DNA of 64,000 nucleotides from Clostridiales bacterium (lineage in GTDB: Bacteria > Bacillota > Clostridia > Christensenellales > Aristaeellaceae): contig SVGY01000011.1 in assembly GCA_015056145.1 (NCBI GenBank), forward strand, positions 1 to 64,000. The letters are read 5' to 3'. Below, piece after piece: positions 57,240-64,000 of the stretch (its first letter is position 1; every line of letters begins with the position of its first letter). A program made the position numbers and the translations under genes. The notes under the pieces are model-generated. The model searched no databases and was not told the DNA's origin. It saw only the letters and a program-made list of their open reading frames with translations.

Positions 57240-57934
57240 GCAATCTCCTCCACGGAAGCGGGGTGCTCATTGAGTTCCACAGCGTCGATCCTTCCGCTTT
57301 TCATGCGGATGACCCGGTTGGCCAGGGGGGCAATGGCTGCGTTGTGGGTGATAATGGCCACGGTGGTGCCGTATTTCTGGCTTACTTCTTTGAGAAGGGC
57401 CAACACCTGCAGACCAGTTTTGCTGTCCAGTGCGCCGGTGGGTTCGTCACACAGGAGAAGCGCAGGGTTTTTGCACAGGGCACGGGCGATGGATACACGC
57501 TGCTGTTCGCCGCCGGAAAGCTGGGCGGGAAAATTCTGCATTCTGTCCTCCAGCCCTACCTGACGGAGCACCTGCGCAGGGTCCAGGGCATCCTTGCATA
57601 CCTGCCGTGCCAGCTCCACGTTTTCCAGCGCAGTCAGGTTGGGCATCAGGTTATAGAACTGAAACACGAAGCCAACATCCGTGCGGCGGTACTCGGTCAG
57701 CTCTTTGCCGCTGAGTGCGGTAATGTCCTTGCCATCCACCGTGATTTTGCCGCTGGTGACCTTGTCCATGCCGCCAAGCAGGTTGAGCACGGTGGTTTTT
57801 CCTGCGCCGCTGGGGCCAAGCACCACGCACAGCTCGCCTTTTTCGATGGCAAAATTCACCTTGTCGGCTGCCAGCACGCTGACGCTGCCCATTTTGTATT
57901 CTTTTGTAACGTCTTCAAATGAAATGTAGCTCAC
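57233..57934 (-). CDS. ABC transporter ATP-binding protein (MacB/LolD type)
   Basis: 233-aa ATPase driving the adjacent FtsX-type permease. Walker A GPSGAGKTT, signature LSGGEQQR, Walker B LLLCDEPTGALD and switch His in IITHNAAIA are complete. The YRRTDVGFVFQFYNLMPNLTA motif is typical of MacB/LolD. GTG start with GGAAAGG 6 bases upstream. First gene of the efflux operon; its promoter is at 57990-58018. Confidence 0.94.
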   Translation of the reverse strand: MSYISFEDVTKEYKMGSVSVLAADKVNFAIEKGELCVVLGPSGAGKTTVLNLLGGMDKVTSGKITVDGKDITALSGKELTEYRRTDVGFVFQFYNLMPNLTALENVELARQVCKDALDPAQVLRQVGLEDRMQNFPAQLSGGEQQRVSIARALCKNPALLLCDEPTGALDSKTGLQVLALLKEVSQKYGTTVAIITHNAAIAPLANRVIRMKSGRIDAVELNEHPASVEEIAW

Positions 57935-57989
57935 GGTTATTCCTTTCCGGGCGGAGGATGTCTGTGACCAAAAACGCCCTTCCGGTCAT

Positions 57990-58018
57990 AGCGTATCAAA
58001 AGCGCCAGGGGATGTCAA
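57990..58018 (-). promoter_or_regulatory. Efflux operon promoter
   Basis: Minus strand: TTGACA (58013-58018), 17-base spacer, TACGCT (57990-57995). The -10 box is poor, as may suit a regulated promoter. An imperfect repeat of GACCGGAAGG lies downstream. Confidence 0.5.
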
Positions 58019-58102
58019 CGAAAGGAAGGGGGGAAATACAGATTTTACAGATGCTTCATAAATGACACGGCCCTGTCAGGCAGAAAAAGGGCGCAAACAA
58101 AA

Positions 58103-58322
58103 ACCGCTGCAGATATGCTTTCTGCAACGGGCAGGCTGTCAACATAGGTGCGGGTGCAGGGGGATCATCCCCCTGCCGGGTGTGGGCAGAGCCCACAAGC
58201 CTTGTGCCGCAGCACTTTTAGAAAGCACAGCGAGCACCAGAGGTGCAAGATGTGCGATTTTGAACGTAAATAATGAGGTTTTTTGACAAAATGACCGTTG
58301 CAGATATGCTTTTCTGCAACGG
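58103..58322 (+). mobile_element. Terminator-nested repeat element, copy C
   Basis: A 163-bp core (58131-58293) between two near-identical copies of the local terminator hairpin (58103-58130, 28 bp; 58294-58322, 29 bp; stem CCGTTGCAG/CTGCAACGG). The hairpin far from the minus-strand gene is the one followed by TTTTTG on that strand. The core is the most diverged copy at its right end, but it keeps both internal palindromes. The far hairpin carries CCGC for CCGT, pairing as U-G only in minus-strand RNA. Confidence 0.82.
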
Positions 58323-58346
58323 TTTTTAATGAAAACAAAAGGGAAA

Positions 58347-58754
58347 TCAGCCTTCGATTTCGCTGGTTTCTTCGGCGGGCTGGGCTTCCTCTGCGGAAAC
58401 GGCCTCGACGGCTTCTTCGGCAGCTTCCTCAGCGGGGGCTTCGGCATCGGAACCGTCGGTGAGGGCGGGCTTGGCTTTCTTGGCCTTGCGGGCAGCCTTG
58501 GAGGCGGCAAGGGCTTCTTCCAGGGTGTTCTGCTCGCTCAAAAGGGCGGTGAGTTCCTCGGGGAGGGCAACGCCGTTTTGCCACAGCTCCTTGAGCTTGG
58601 AGGGCAGCTGCGCAGCGATTTCCTTGCGGCGGGACTCCATATTGATCTCGCTCAGCTTCTGCTTTGCGTTGTCAGCCAGATTGGCGGCGCCCTGTCCGAC
58701 GCTTTCTACACATTTGAACCAGGCGGATTTCACTTTTTCGGTAAAGTTGGCCAT
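58347..58754 (-). CDS. Small helical protein, paralogue of the one at 46.7 kb
   Basis: 135 aa. An aromatic helix (KVKSAWFKCVESVGQGAANL), a charged middle (ADNAKQKLSEINMESRRKEI) and LPEELTALLSEQNTLEEAL match the 46.7-kb protein in order. A Lys/Ala-rich hinge (KAARKAKKAKP) and a long acidic Ala/Glu tail are specific to this copy. No family recognised. AAGGAAGG lies before the ATG. Its terminator hosts repeat copy C. Confidence 0.75.
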   Translation of the reverse strand: MANFTEKVKSAWFKCVESVGQGAANLADNAKQKLSEINMESRRKEIAAQLPSKLKELWQNGVALPEELTALLSEQNTLEEALAASKAARKAKKAKPALTDGSDAEAPAEEAAEEAVEAVSAEEAQPAEETSEIEG

Positions 58755-58912
58755 TTGGGGGATTCCTTCCTTTCAACGATGGATGATATATTCCGGGCGG
58801 GCAGGCTGGGTTTCCGGCCTGCGCCGTTTTACCGGAAAACAGTATATCACACCCCGGGGAAAAAAGCAGGAGTTTTGGAAAAGATTTACGGATGGGAAAT
58901 AATTTCGGAAAG

Positions 58913-58937
58913 AAAAAACGCCCCCCCGAAGGAGGCG
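58913..58937 (-). terminator. Terminator of the secreted protein gene
   Basis: CG-rich hairpin (GCGCCTCC/GGGGGGCG, with wobble) followed on the minus strand by TTTTTTC, 15 bases after the stop. Confidence 0.7.
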
Positions 58938-58952
58938 CTTTTGGGATGCCGA

Positions 58953-59357
58953 TCAGTTGCTGCGGACAATGTAGGTGGTGGGGCGCTCGAGGCCGTTGCC
59001 GATGATGCCGTTGCTGACCACCTTGAAGGTGCCCGTGCCCACATACTTGGAGCCGCCGGCAGAAGCCGTTGCGCTACCGCTAGCGCTGCCGTACCAGGAA
59101 GTGACGTAAACCCAGGAGCCGTTTTCCTGACGGTACAGGGTGACGGTGATGCTGCTGTTGTAGCCGCCGGAGGGGGTTACGCTGCCGGAGCAGTAGGCAG
59201 TGCCGCCGCTGAGGTTAAGGCTTGCCTTGATGGCAGCGGTGAAGGAATAGCGGGGTGTGATCCCTGCGCCTTCCGCATATACCGACAGGGTCACTGCGGA
59301 AAGGAGAAGCATGCACAGGCACAGGCAGGCAATCTTTTTGAAGAGGGTGTTTTTCAT
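58953..59357 (-). CDS. Small secreted protein
   Basis: 134-aa exported protein. The signal peptide is MKNTLFKKIACLCLCMLLLS with cleavage near VYA-EG. The mature ~105 residues are rich in Ser, Gly, Thr and Tyr (SGGTAYCSGSVTPSGGYNSS, ITVTLYRQENGSWVYVTSW) and look like a single beta-sandwich; no family is recognised. Start ATG 59357 has AAAGGAGG 7 bases upstream. It is downstream of the ECF sigma/anti-sigma pair, in the same direction, and may belong to their output. Confidence 0.75.
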   Translation of the reverse strand: MKNTLFKKIACLCLCMLLLSAVTLSVYAEGAGITPRYSFTAAIKASLNLSGGTAYCSGSVTPSGGYNSSITVTLYRQENGSWVYVTSWYGSASGSATASAGGSKYVGTGTFKVVSNGIIGNGLERPTTYIVRSN

Positions 59358-59432
59358 GGTGTATACCTCCTTTTGTTGATGGGTACACACTATTCTATGA
59401 AAATTTTTTTCTACTTATTACAAAAGCAAAAT

Positions 59433-60137
59433 CTATTTTATGGTTGTCACACTCTCGGCAATACGAATGATTTCTTCCCGGCTGGAATGCAGCGTGGTTA
59501 TGTGGAAAATGTGTCGTCCGTCACTCCAGAAGATAGTATGGCGGTCTTCTTCTGCAATCAATGTGGCGGCGTATTGATTTACTTCGACTTCTTCCAAAGA
59601 GGCTCCTTCGGTATCTATATTCATAGCAGAATTCAGCCCATTTTCGTAATAAGTCAGCTCGCATGCCCCGTTCTCCCGGTTGGTGAAGGTCACTTCTGCC
59701 CCGGGGATCCCGGGATAGCACAGAACCTGCAAAATTTCAAAGCGATCGGGAATGTATGCGGGGTAACAATCGCCGGTCCATTCTGCGGGTACGTCAAAAG
59801 AGGAGTGCTTATCCTCCACCAGGTGCAGGGAAGTATATTCGGGTTCTGCCTTGGTGAGCAGTTTCAGCACATGAACACGCACGGTTCTGCTGGCGGCGAT
59901 GGCTACACTGCCGGCAACAGCCACAATGGCGATGAATATGGCGGCAATCTGCGCAGCCTTGGGCAGGGTTTTCCCGAAAAAGTTTTTGATTTTTTGCCTG
60001 CGGAAGTACTTGTGGATGAGGTCGCAATGCTTTGCGTCCTGCCGGGCAAAGAATGCATCCATTTCTGCAGTGTTGCCGGCGGCTTTTTCCGCTTCCAGTT
60101 CCTCAAGTAATTCCCGGGTTTCCTTTTCCAGCAGCAT
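59433..60137 (-). CDS. Anti-sigma factor-like membrane protein (DUF4367)
   Basis: 234-aa single-pass protein. The N-terminal cytoplasmic helical part (about 1-60) precedes a membrane helix (AQIAAIFIAIVAVAGSVAIA, 62-81). The C-terminal extracellular domain, with AYIPDRFEILQVLCYP and ITTLHSSREEIIRIAESV, is DUF4367-like. It follows the ECF sigma gene and is expected to hold that sigma at the membrane. The first in-frame ATG (60137) has only a weak site. In-frame sequence reaches back to a GGGAGGG at about 60210 but with no ATG/GTG/TTG, so a rare start codon is possible. Confidence 0.82.
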   Translation of the reverse strand: MLLEKETRELLEELEAEKAAGNTAEMDAFFARQDAKHCDLIHKYFRRQKIKNFFGKTLPKAAQIAAIFIAIVAVAGSVAIAASRTVRVHVLKLLTKAEPEYTSLHLVEDKHSSFDVPAEWTGDCYPAYIPDRFEILQVLCYPGIPGAEVTFTNRENGACELTYYENGLNSAMNIDTEGASLEEVEVNQYAATLIAEEDRHTIFWSDGRHIFHITTLHSSREEIIRIAESVTTIK

Positions 60138-60208
60138 TTCGCCCAGGAAATCATAGGCTTTATCTGATAACGATCTGTCCAGATGAGGTACATCGATGCG
60201 TTTCGTGA

Positions 60209-60826
60209 TTATCCCTCCCAGTTTTCCGGGTTCTCCCGGGCAATTTTTTCAAGGCGGCGTTTGGCTCGGTGCAGCGCAGTACGGGCGGTGGCAACGCTTA
60301 TGCCCAGTACTTCGGCAATTTCTTCGTATTCCAGAAGATCAATGTGGCGCAGGCGGATCAGTTCCCTGTCCCGCTGGCTCAGCGAGGGAAAAGCATGCAG
60401 TATTTCCAGGGCAGTCTCCCTGCTGAGGATGACTTCGTGAAGGGCGGATTCGTCGGCTGTGGTTTCCAGCGACTGAAAATCCACCGCTTCCTCCTGAGGC
60501 CTGCGAAACGCATTGCGTTTGCGCAGAAGATAGTTGCAGGCGTTGCGCACGATGCACACAATGTACTTGGGCAGGTGCTCTTCGGGCACGCCACGGACGT
60601 TTTTGATATACCGGCACATGTTTTCAACGGCGTCGGACATCGCTTCCTCTGCATCCTGCGGGCGGTTGGCAAAATAACGCATGGCGACTTTGTACATCAG
60701 CGGCTTATAACGGATGTACACGTCCGTCATGAAATCCCGGTCCTGATCATCTTCCAGCATAAGAACAGCCAGGGGCAAAATGGCGCCGTGGATTTCCATC
60801 ATGTTCCGAAAATCAAAGTGCTGCAT
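60209..60826 (-). CDS. ECF-family RNA polymerase sigma factor
   Basis: 205 aa. Region 2: YIRYKPLMYKVAMRYFANRP, DAEEAMSDAVENMCRYI and YIVCIVRNACNYLLRKR. Region 4: LSQRDRELIRLRHIDLLEYEE followed by IAEVLGISVATARTALHRAK. An N-terminal extension of ~30 residues is present. It is co-transcribed with the anti-sigma-like gene downstream. GGAAGGAG lies about 9 bases before ATG 60826. The broken sigma at 35.7 kb has the same domain but is not closely similar. Confidence 0.92.
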   Translation of the reverse strand: MQHFDFRNMMEIHGAILPLAVLMLEDDQDRDFMTDVYIRYKPLMYKVAMRYFANRPQDAEEAMSDAVENMCRYIKNVRGVPEEHLPKYIVCIVRNACNYLLRKRNAFRRPQEEAVDFQSLETTADESALHEVILSRETALEILHAFPSLSQRDRELIRLRHIDLLEYEEIAEVLGISVATARTALHRAKRRLEKIARENPENWEG

Positions 60827-61056
60827 CGATAGCGCTCCTTCCTTGTTTGCGCAGTGACAAGTGCGCAGCTGCAGGGTGACCGGTAGAATTCAATATTTTT
60901 CCGGCCGTTGCACCATAAAGATACAGCAGTAAAAGAATTTCGTCAAATATAATGATACATGGCAAGGTCAAAATGACGAAATAATATTTGTAAAATGTTT
61001 GTTCGTCATGTGCGCAGTCCACGGCGTAAGGATTTTGCAGGAAAAAGAAAAAATGG

Positions 61057-61085
61057 TTGAGAGTACAGAAAAAACGTGATACAAT
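61057..61085 (+). promoter_or_regulatory. Promoter of the zinc-ribbon membrane protein
   Basis: TTGAGA (61057-61062), 17-base spacer, TACAAT (61080-61085), about 40 bases before the start. Confidence 0.6.
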
Positions 61086-61124
61086 AATACAAAATCCGAC
61101 AAATGAACAAGGAGGCACTTATTA

Positions 61125-61901
61125 ATGGAAAATCGTTTTTGCGGTAAATGTGGTCAGCCGTTGGGCACCTGTTCCTGCGATACAACCGATATCCGCCATT
61201 ATGCTTCCGCCGGTACCCAGGCGGCTCGGCAAAACGGCGCAGGCACAGAACCGAATTTTGTTGTGAATCAGTTTGACAATCTGGCTCTGGGCCAGGGCGA
61301 AGTGGCGGTACGCCAGTACCACATTGGCAGGTACGGCTGGTTCAAGCGCCTGTTTGGCCGGGGCAATTCCTATGTGCTGATTACCAATAAAAGGGTCATT
61401 CACAAAACGGACGCTTCCTGCCTGGGCACCAATACCAACACCGTGGAAGAGATCAACATCGATTGCGTGAACGGCGTGCGCAATATGCGCAAAAGAAAGC
61501 TTTCCTTCCTGAGGATCCTGCTGGGCCTTTTGCTGATCTATTGCGGCATTGTGATGTTCTTTCAACTGGGCGATTTCTTTGATGTGCTGGAAAATGTTAT
61601 GTACGATCTTTTCGATTGGGATCTGAGCCTGATCGTCCCGGGCCTCTTTTTCATGATTCTGGGTGTTTTGCAAATTGTTCCCAGAAAGCCCTCTTACCTG
61701 TTCCATGTTTATGCCTACAACTCTGCGCCGGCGCTGCTTTCCGGTGTGAATCTCAGAGGCAAGACTTTCGGCCTGACCGGCATCGTGTTCCCCTTCAAGG
61801 CCACCAAGGAATCCATCGTAATGATGAGGGAAATCGGCGCATGCATTCTGGATATCCGCAACAAAGGGGAAGCGGCTGTGAAGGCATGGAAGAATATCTG
61901 A
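61125..61901 (+). CDS. Zinc-ribbon membrane protein with PH-like domain
   Basis: 258 aa. It starts with half a zinc ribbon (RFCGKCGQPLGTCSC). After a linker, GRGNSYVLITNKRVIHKTD and TVEEINIDCVNGVRNMRK resemble a bacterial PH domain (bPH2 type). Two membrane helices (about 128-148 and 163-183) interrupt it before KPSYLFHVYAYNS. Function unknown. AAGGAGG lies 9 bases before the ATG. The next gene encodes a second zinc-ribbon protein, so they may be partners. Confidence 0.72.
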   Translation: MENRFCGKCGQPLGTCSCDTTDIRHYASAGTQAARQNGAGTEPNFVVNQFDNLALGQGEVAVRQYHIGRYGWFKRLFGRGNSYVLITNKRVIHKTDASCLGTNTNTVEEINIDCVNGVRNMRKRKLSFLRILLGLLLIYCGIVMFFQLGDFFDVLENVMYDLFDWDLSLIVPGLFFMILGVLQIVPRKPSYLFHVYAYNSAPALLSGVNLRGKTFGLTGIVFPFKATKESIVMMREIGACILDIRNKGEAAVKAWKNI

Positions 61902-61978
61902 TTTTTTCCGAAAAGCAGGAAAAAACTCTGATTGCACCAAAAGAACATTATGCATAGTACAGAGAAAGGATATATAGT

Positions 61979-62572
61979 ATGAACGTTTTTGGAAGCAAGT
62001 CGGTATCCTGGGAATGCCGTTCCTGTCATAAACTGAATCATCCTGCCTGCGGATTCTGCGAGCATTGCGGTAAACAGAAGGGACTCAGGAATCTGACAGA
62101 ACTGATTGAATTGCTCATTGAAAAAGTAGCAGATCTTTTTGGAAATAAAACCGGAACTACCGTAAAGGCTCCTACGGCTCTCTCCCAGAACGCAAGAGTA
62201 TGCCAGGTATGTGGCAGCGTTACCCGGGACCTCAACCGCAGTGTGTGCCAGAATTGCGGCAGCCTCCTGCCCGCCAGGCAGCAGGCCAACCTGCCTCAGC
62301 AGAACCCGCAGTTCAGGCTGCCTCAGGGGGCGCAGCCCTATTCCGTGCCCCGTTCCCGTCGCTATGCTGAGGTACAGACCGAGGCAGGCCGCCTGCAGGG
62401 TGCGCCTCAGCCCCGACCGGTTCAGAACCCTGCCCGGCCGCCTTATGCTGAAAAGCAGATGCCTGCTCAGATGGGCAATATGCCGGTACCCCGTCCCGGA
62501 CAGCGGGAGGCCGCTCCGGAAATCCCTCCCGTACAGCCCGCAGGTGAAGCCGCCGCTGCCCATGAGGAATAA
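61979..62572 (+). CDS. Double zinc-ribbon protein with Pro/Gln-rich tail
   Basis: 197 aa. Two zinc-ribbon modules are visible: WECRSCHKLNHPACGFCEHC and VCQVCGSVTRDLNRSVCQNC. The C-terminal ~90 residues are low-complexity and rich in Pro, Gln, Ala and Arg (RLPQGAQPYSVPRSRR). No enzyme domain, so an interaction role is likely. AAAGGA lies about 8 bases before the ATG. 77 bases after the zinc-ribbon membrane protein gene, probably co-transcribed. Confidence 0.75.
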   Translation: MNVFGSKSVSWECRSCHKLNHPACGFCEHCGKQKGLRNLTELIELLIEKVADLFGNKTGTTVKAPTALSQNARVCQVCGSVTRDLNRSVCQNCGSLLPARQQANLPQQNPQFRLPQGAQPYSVPRSRRYAEVQTEAGRLQGAPQPRPVQNPARPPYAEKQMPAQMGNMPVPRPGQREAAPEIPPVQPAGEAAAAHEE

Positions 62573-62613
62573 AAAAACTTCCTCCGCATGTATGAACGTG
62601 CGGAGGAAGTTTT
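62570..62613. terminator. Bidirectional terminator
   Basis: Perfect 12-bp stem ACTTCCTCCGCA/TGCGGAGGAAGT, with TTT on the plus side and seven T on the minus side. It separates two converging genes. Confidence 0.85.
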
Positions 62614-62638
62614 GCATCTGCAAGAGTTTGTTGGCAGA

Positions 62639-63313
62639 TTACAGCAAAAGAGCAGGAAGCTTGCGGAGATCGTCAATGACATGGAATGGCTGGGCGGCTG
62701 GGGGCAGGGGAGCATTGCTCCGGTTTACCCATGCTGCATCGATGCCCACGGCAGCGGGCCCGAATACGTCGTCGGCGAGGGAATCGCCAATGAACAGGGC
62801 GTCCCGGGGCGGGCAATCCTCCCGGGCAAGTATGTGGCGGTAAAAATCTGGATGGGGTTTGTACTTCCCGATGAGTTCCGAGGTGTAGATTGCATCCATC
62901 TGCAAGCCTTCTGCGGCAAGGTTCTCCAGCAGCGGGGCTGTATCTGTGGTTGAGCCGATGACCATCCTGAAACGGGTACGCAGGAGGTGGACGGCTTCCT
63001 TTACATCCGGGTACAGCTTTCGGCCCAGGAGGCTTTGCAACATGATATGTACATCTTCCTGCCAGGGACGGCAGATGTTGTGATGCTGATAAAGGGCGGC
63101 AAGGTCTTTTTCAAATATTTTTCTTTCAGGAAGAAAGACGCTTTCGTTGGCTTTATCCATGTGGAGCCGGTGCATCTGCTTCCACTGACTGTAAAACTGC
63201 TGGGGGGAGAGGGGCTGGCTCTGTAAGGATAGGATTTTTTTCGTTGCATCCACCGAACCGGTGCCCGTGGAAAACAAAGTGCCATAGGCATCAAAAATAA
63301 GAAGTTTTTTCAT
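62639..63313 (-). CDS. HAD-superfamily hydrolase
   Basis: 224-aa hydrolase of the haloacid dehalogenase fold. Motif I LLIFDAYGTLF with Asp8 nucleophile, motif II MVIGSTTDT, conserved Lys in YTSELIGKYKPHPDFY, and motif III ALFIGDSLADDVFGP are present. It resembles the (S)-2-haloacid dehalogenase/phosphatase class; the natural substrate is unknown. Start ATG 63313 has AAAGGA upstream, preferred to 63394, which would overlap the next gene. It follows the isochorismatase-like gene by 14 bases. Confidence 0.88.
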   Translation of the reverse strand: MKKLLIFDAYGTLFSTGTGSVDATKKILSLQSQPLSPQQFYSQWKQMHRLHMDKANESVFLPERKIFEKDLAALYQHHNICRPWQEDVHIMLQSLLGRKLYPDVKEAVHLLRTRFRMVIGSTTDTAPLLENLAAEGLQMDAIYTSELIGKYKPHPDFYRHILAREDCPPRDALFIGDSLADDVFGPAAVGIDAAWVNRSNAPLPPAAQPFHVIDDLRKLPALLL

Positions 63314-63327
63314 GGAAGGGATTCCTT

Positions 63328-63855
63328 TCAGCGGGGGTTTACCAGGCGGATTGCATCCGCAAAGGAAATGCATTCCGCATATCTTCCCTTCCAAATAAAC
63401 TGATTGTAATATTCATAGGTGGCTTCGGCGGTCATGTGGGCATTATCCACTGTGCTGTTGGCGTATTCGGGCACAAGGATGCGGAATCCTTGCTCATATC
63501 CGCATTTCACGGTGGCGTCGATGCAGTATTCGGTTTGCAGGCCTGTGATCATCAGGCTTTTTTCTTTTTTGGTGCGGAGATATTTCAGCAGGCCGGTTTT
63601 CCGGAAAGGGCTGTTTCGGGTTTTGTCAAAAATGAGCTCGTGGGGTTTGGGGGTGAAAAGCGGGGATATTTCGTAGGCTGGGTTTCCGGGGCTCAGAGGA
63701 GCGCCGGGGCCATCGCTGTGGCGGATGAATACCACCTCCGTGCCTACGGAGCGGGCAGCGCTGATGAGCGCCTTTACCCTGTGGCAGAAAATATCGTACT
63801 GATACAGGTCGGGCGTCACGAGGCCGTTCTGGCAATCAATCACAAGAAGAATCAA
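63328..63855 (-). CDS. Isochorismatase-family cysteine hydrolase
   Basis: 175-aa hydrolase. The triad is visible: Asp in LILLVIDCQNG, Lys in IFDKTRNSPF, Cys in TGLQTEYCIDATVKCGYE. Members act on isochorismate, nicotinamide or amides; the substrate here is open. The start is a TTG at 63855 with AAAGGAGG 8 bases upstream, giving the family's N-terminus; the longer open frame to 63930 has no family match. It overlaps the end of the upstream gene by 20 bases. Confidence 0.85.
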   Translation of the reverse strand: MILLVIDCQNGLVTPDLYQYDIFCHRVKALISAARSVGTEVVFIRHSDGPGAPLSPGNPAYEISPLFTPKPHELIFDKTRNSPFRKTGLLKYLRTKKEKSLMITGLQTEYCIDATVKCGYEQGFRILVPEYANSTVDNAHMTAEATYEYYNQFIWKGRYAECISFADAIRLVNPR

Positions 63856-64000
63856 GGGAAGTTCCTCCTTTGCCTGTAAGGATGACCAGGGCTTGGGCGA
63901 GGCTCCTGTGCCGCAGGCGGCGGGGCTCAAAGTGCAAAAGACCGTACACCAGTTGAAGTACCAGCCCTGCGCCGAAGGTGCTCACAAGCGTGCCGACCCC
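63836..64000 (-). CDS. C-terminal end of a YczE/YitT-like membrane protein (partial)
   Basis: The last 54 codons of a minus-strand frame running off the right edge (stop TGA at 63836-63838). The sequence GVGTLVSTFGAGLVLQLVYG fits the final helix and the GxGTxxxxxxxG pattern of YczE/YyaS-type membrane proteins, but the assignment rests on this stretch only. Its end overlaps the isochorismatase-like start, which supports coupling. Confidence 0.45.
   Translation of the reverse strand, partial: GVGTLVSTFGAGLVLQLVYGLLHFEPRRLRHRSLAQALVILTGKGGTSLDSSCD

Overview
The window is chromosomal DNA of a spore-forming Firmicute of class Clostridia. Evidence: a sigma-G gene with a canonical sigma-G promoter, strong AGGAGG ribosome binding sites, TTGACA/TATAAT promoters, a Zn-ribbon L28, DUF1653 and DUF3343 proteins, and moderately high GC. 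An Oscillospiraceae/Christensenellales-type gut organism is plausible, but genus cannot be resolved from the sequence alone.

Layout. 0.2-2.4 kb: sigG and a membrane diguanylate cyclase. 2.5-3.2 kb: an autoregulated XRE/membrane-protein pair. 3.4-7.6 kb: a heterodimeric ABC exporter with its MarR regulator. 7.7-15.3 kb: an AraC/GyrI regulator, a four-helix protein, then gyrB - WG-repeat lipoprotein-like gene - gyrA on the minus strand. 15.5-17.6 kb: tRNA-Arg(CCT), arsC-like, a secreted protein. 17.8-22.2 kb: operon murC - dpaL - ABC-F - DUF1653. 22.6-30.3 kb: metallopeptidase, GNAT, nucleoside hydrolase, class A PBP divergent from a short FtsH-like protease, SRAP protein. 30.4-35.6 kb: NUDIX and the parE-parC operon. 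35.7-37.7 kb: a broken ECF sigma gene and an LTA-synthase-like enzyme. 38-43.5 kb: an accessory island of pseudogenes, XRE regulators, a DinJ/RelE toxin pair, an integrase remnant, a DUF4417 operon, an XRE/ImmA-IrrE pair and a candidate small RNA. It ends in tRNA-Pro(CGG), whose central 23 bp is repeated at 39.15 kb as a probable attachment site. 43.6-52.4 kb: cysteine desulfurase/DUF3343, rpmB, a lipid kinase, trkA-trkH, and a thioredoxin/thioredoxin-reductase fusion. 52.5-58 kb: pyroglutamyl peptidase and a MacB-like efflux operon ending in its TetR regulator. 58.3-64 kb: a small-protein paralogue, a secreted protein, an ECF sigma/anti-sigma pair, two zinc-ribbon proteins, a HAD phosphatase, an isochorismatase-like hydrolase and the end of a YczE-like membrane protein.

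The most unusual signal is a 164-bp non-coding element present three times (22.4, 50.9 and 58.1 kb). Each copy lies inside a Rho-independent terminator, and the whole terminator hairpin (27-32 bp, different at each site) is repeated on both sides. The element has imperfect terminal inverted repeats and strong internal palindromes, so it looks like a non-autonomous mobile element that targets terminators and duplicates the complete hairpin, leaving a working terminator behind. I do not recognise it as a described family.
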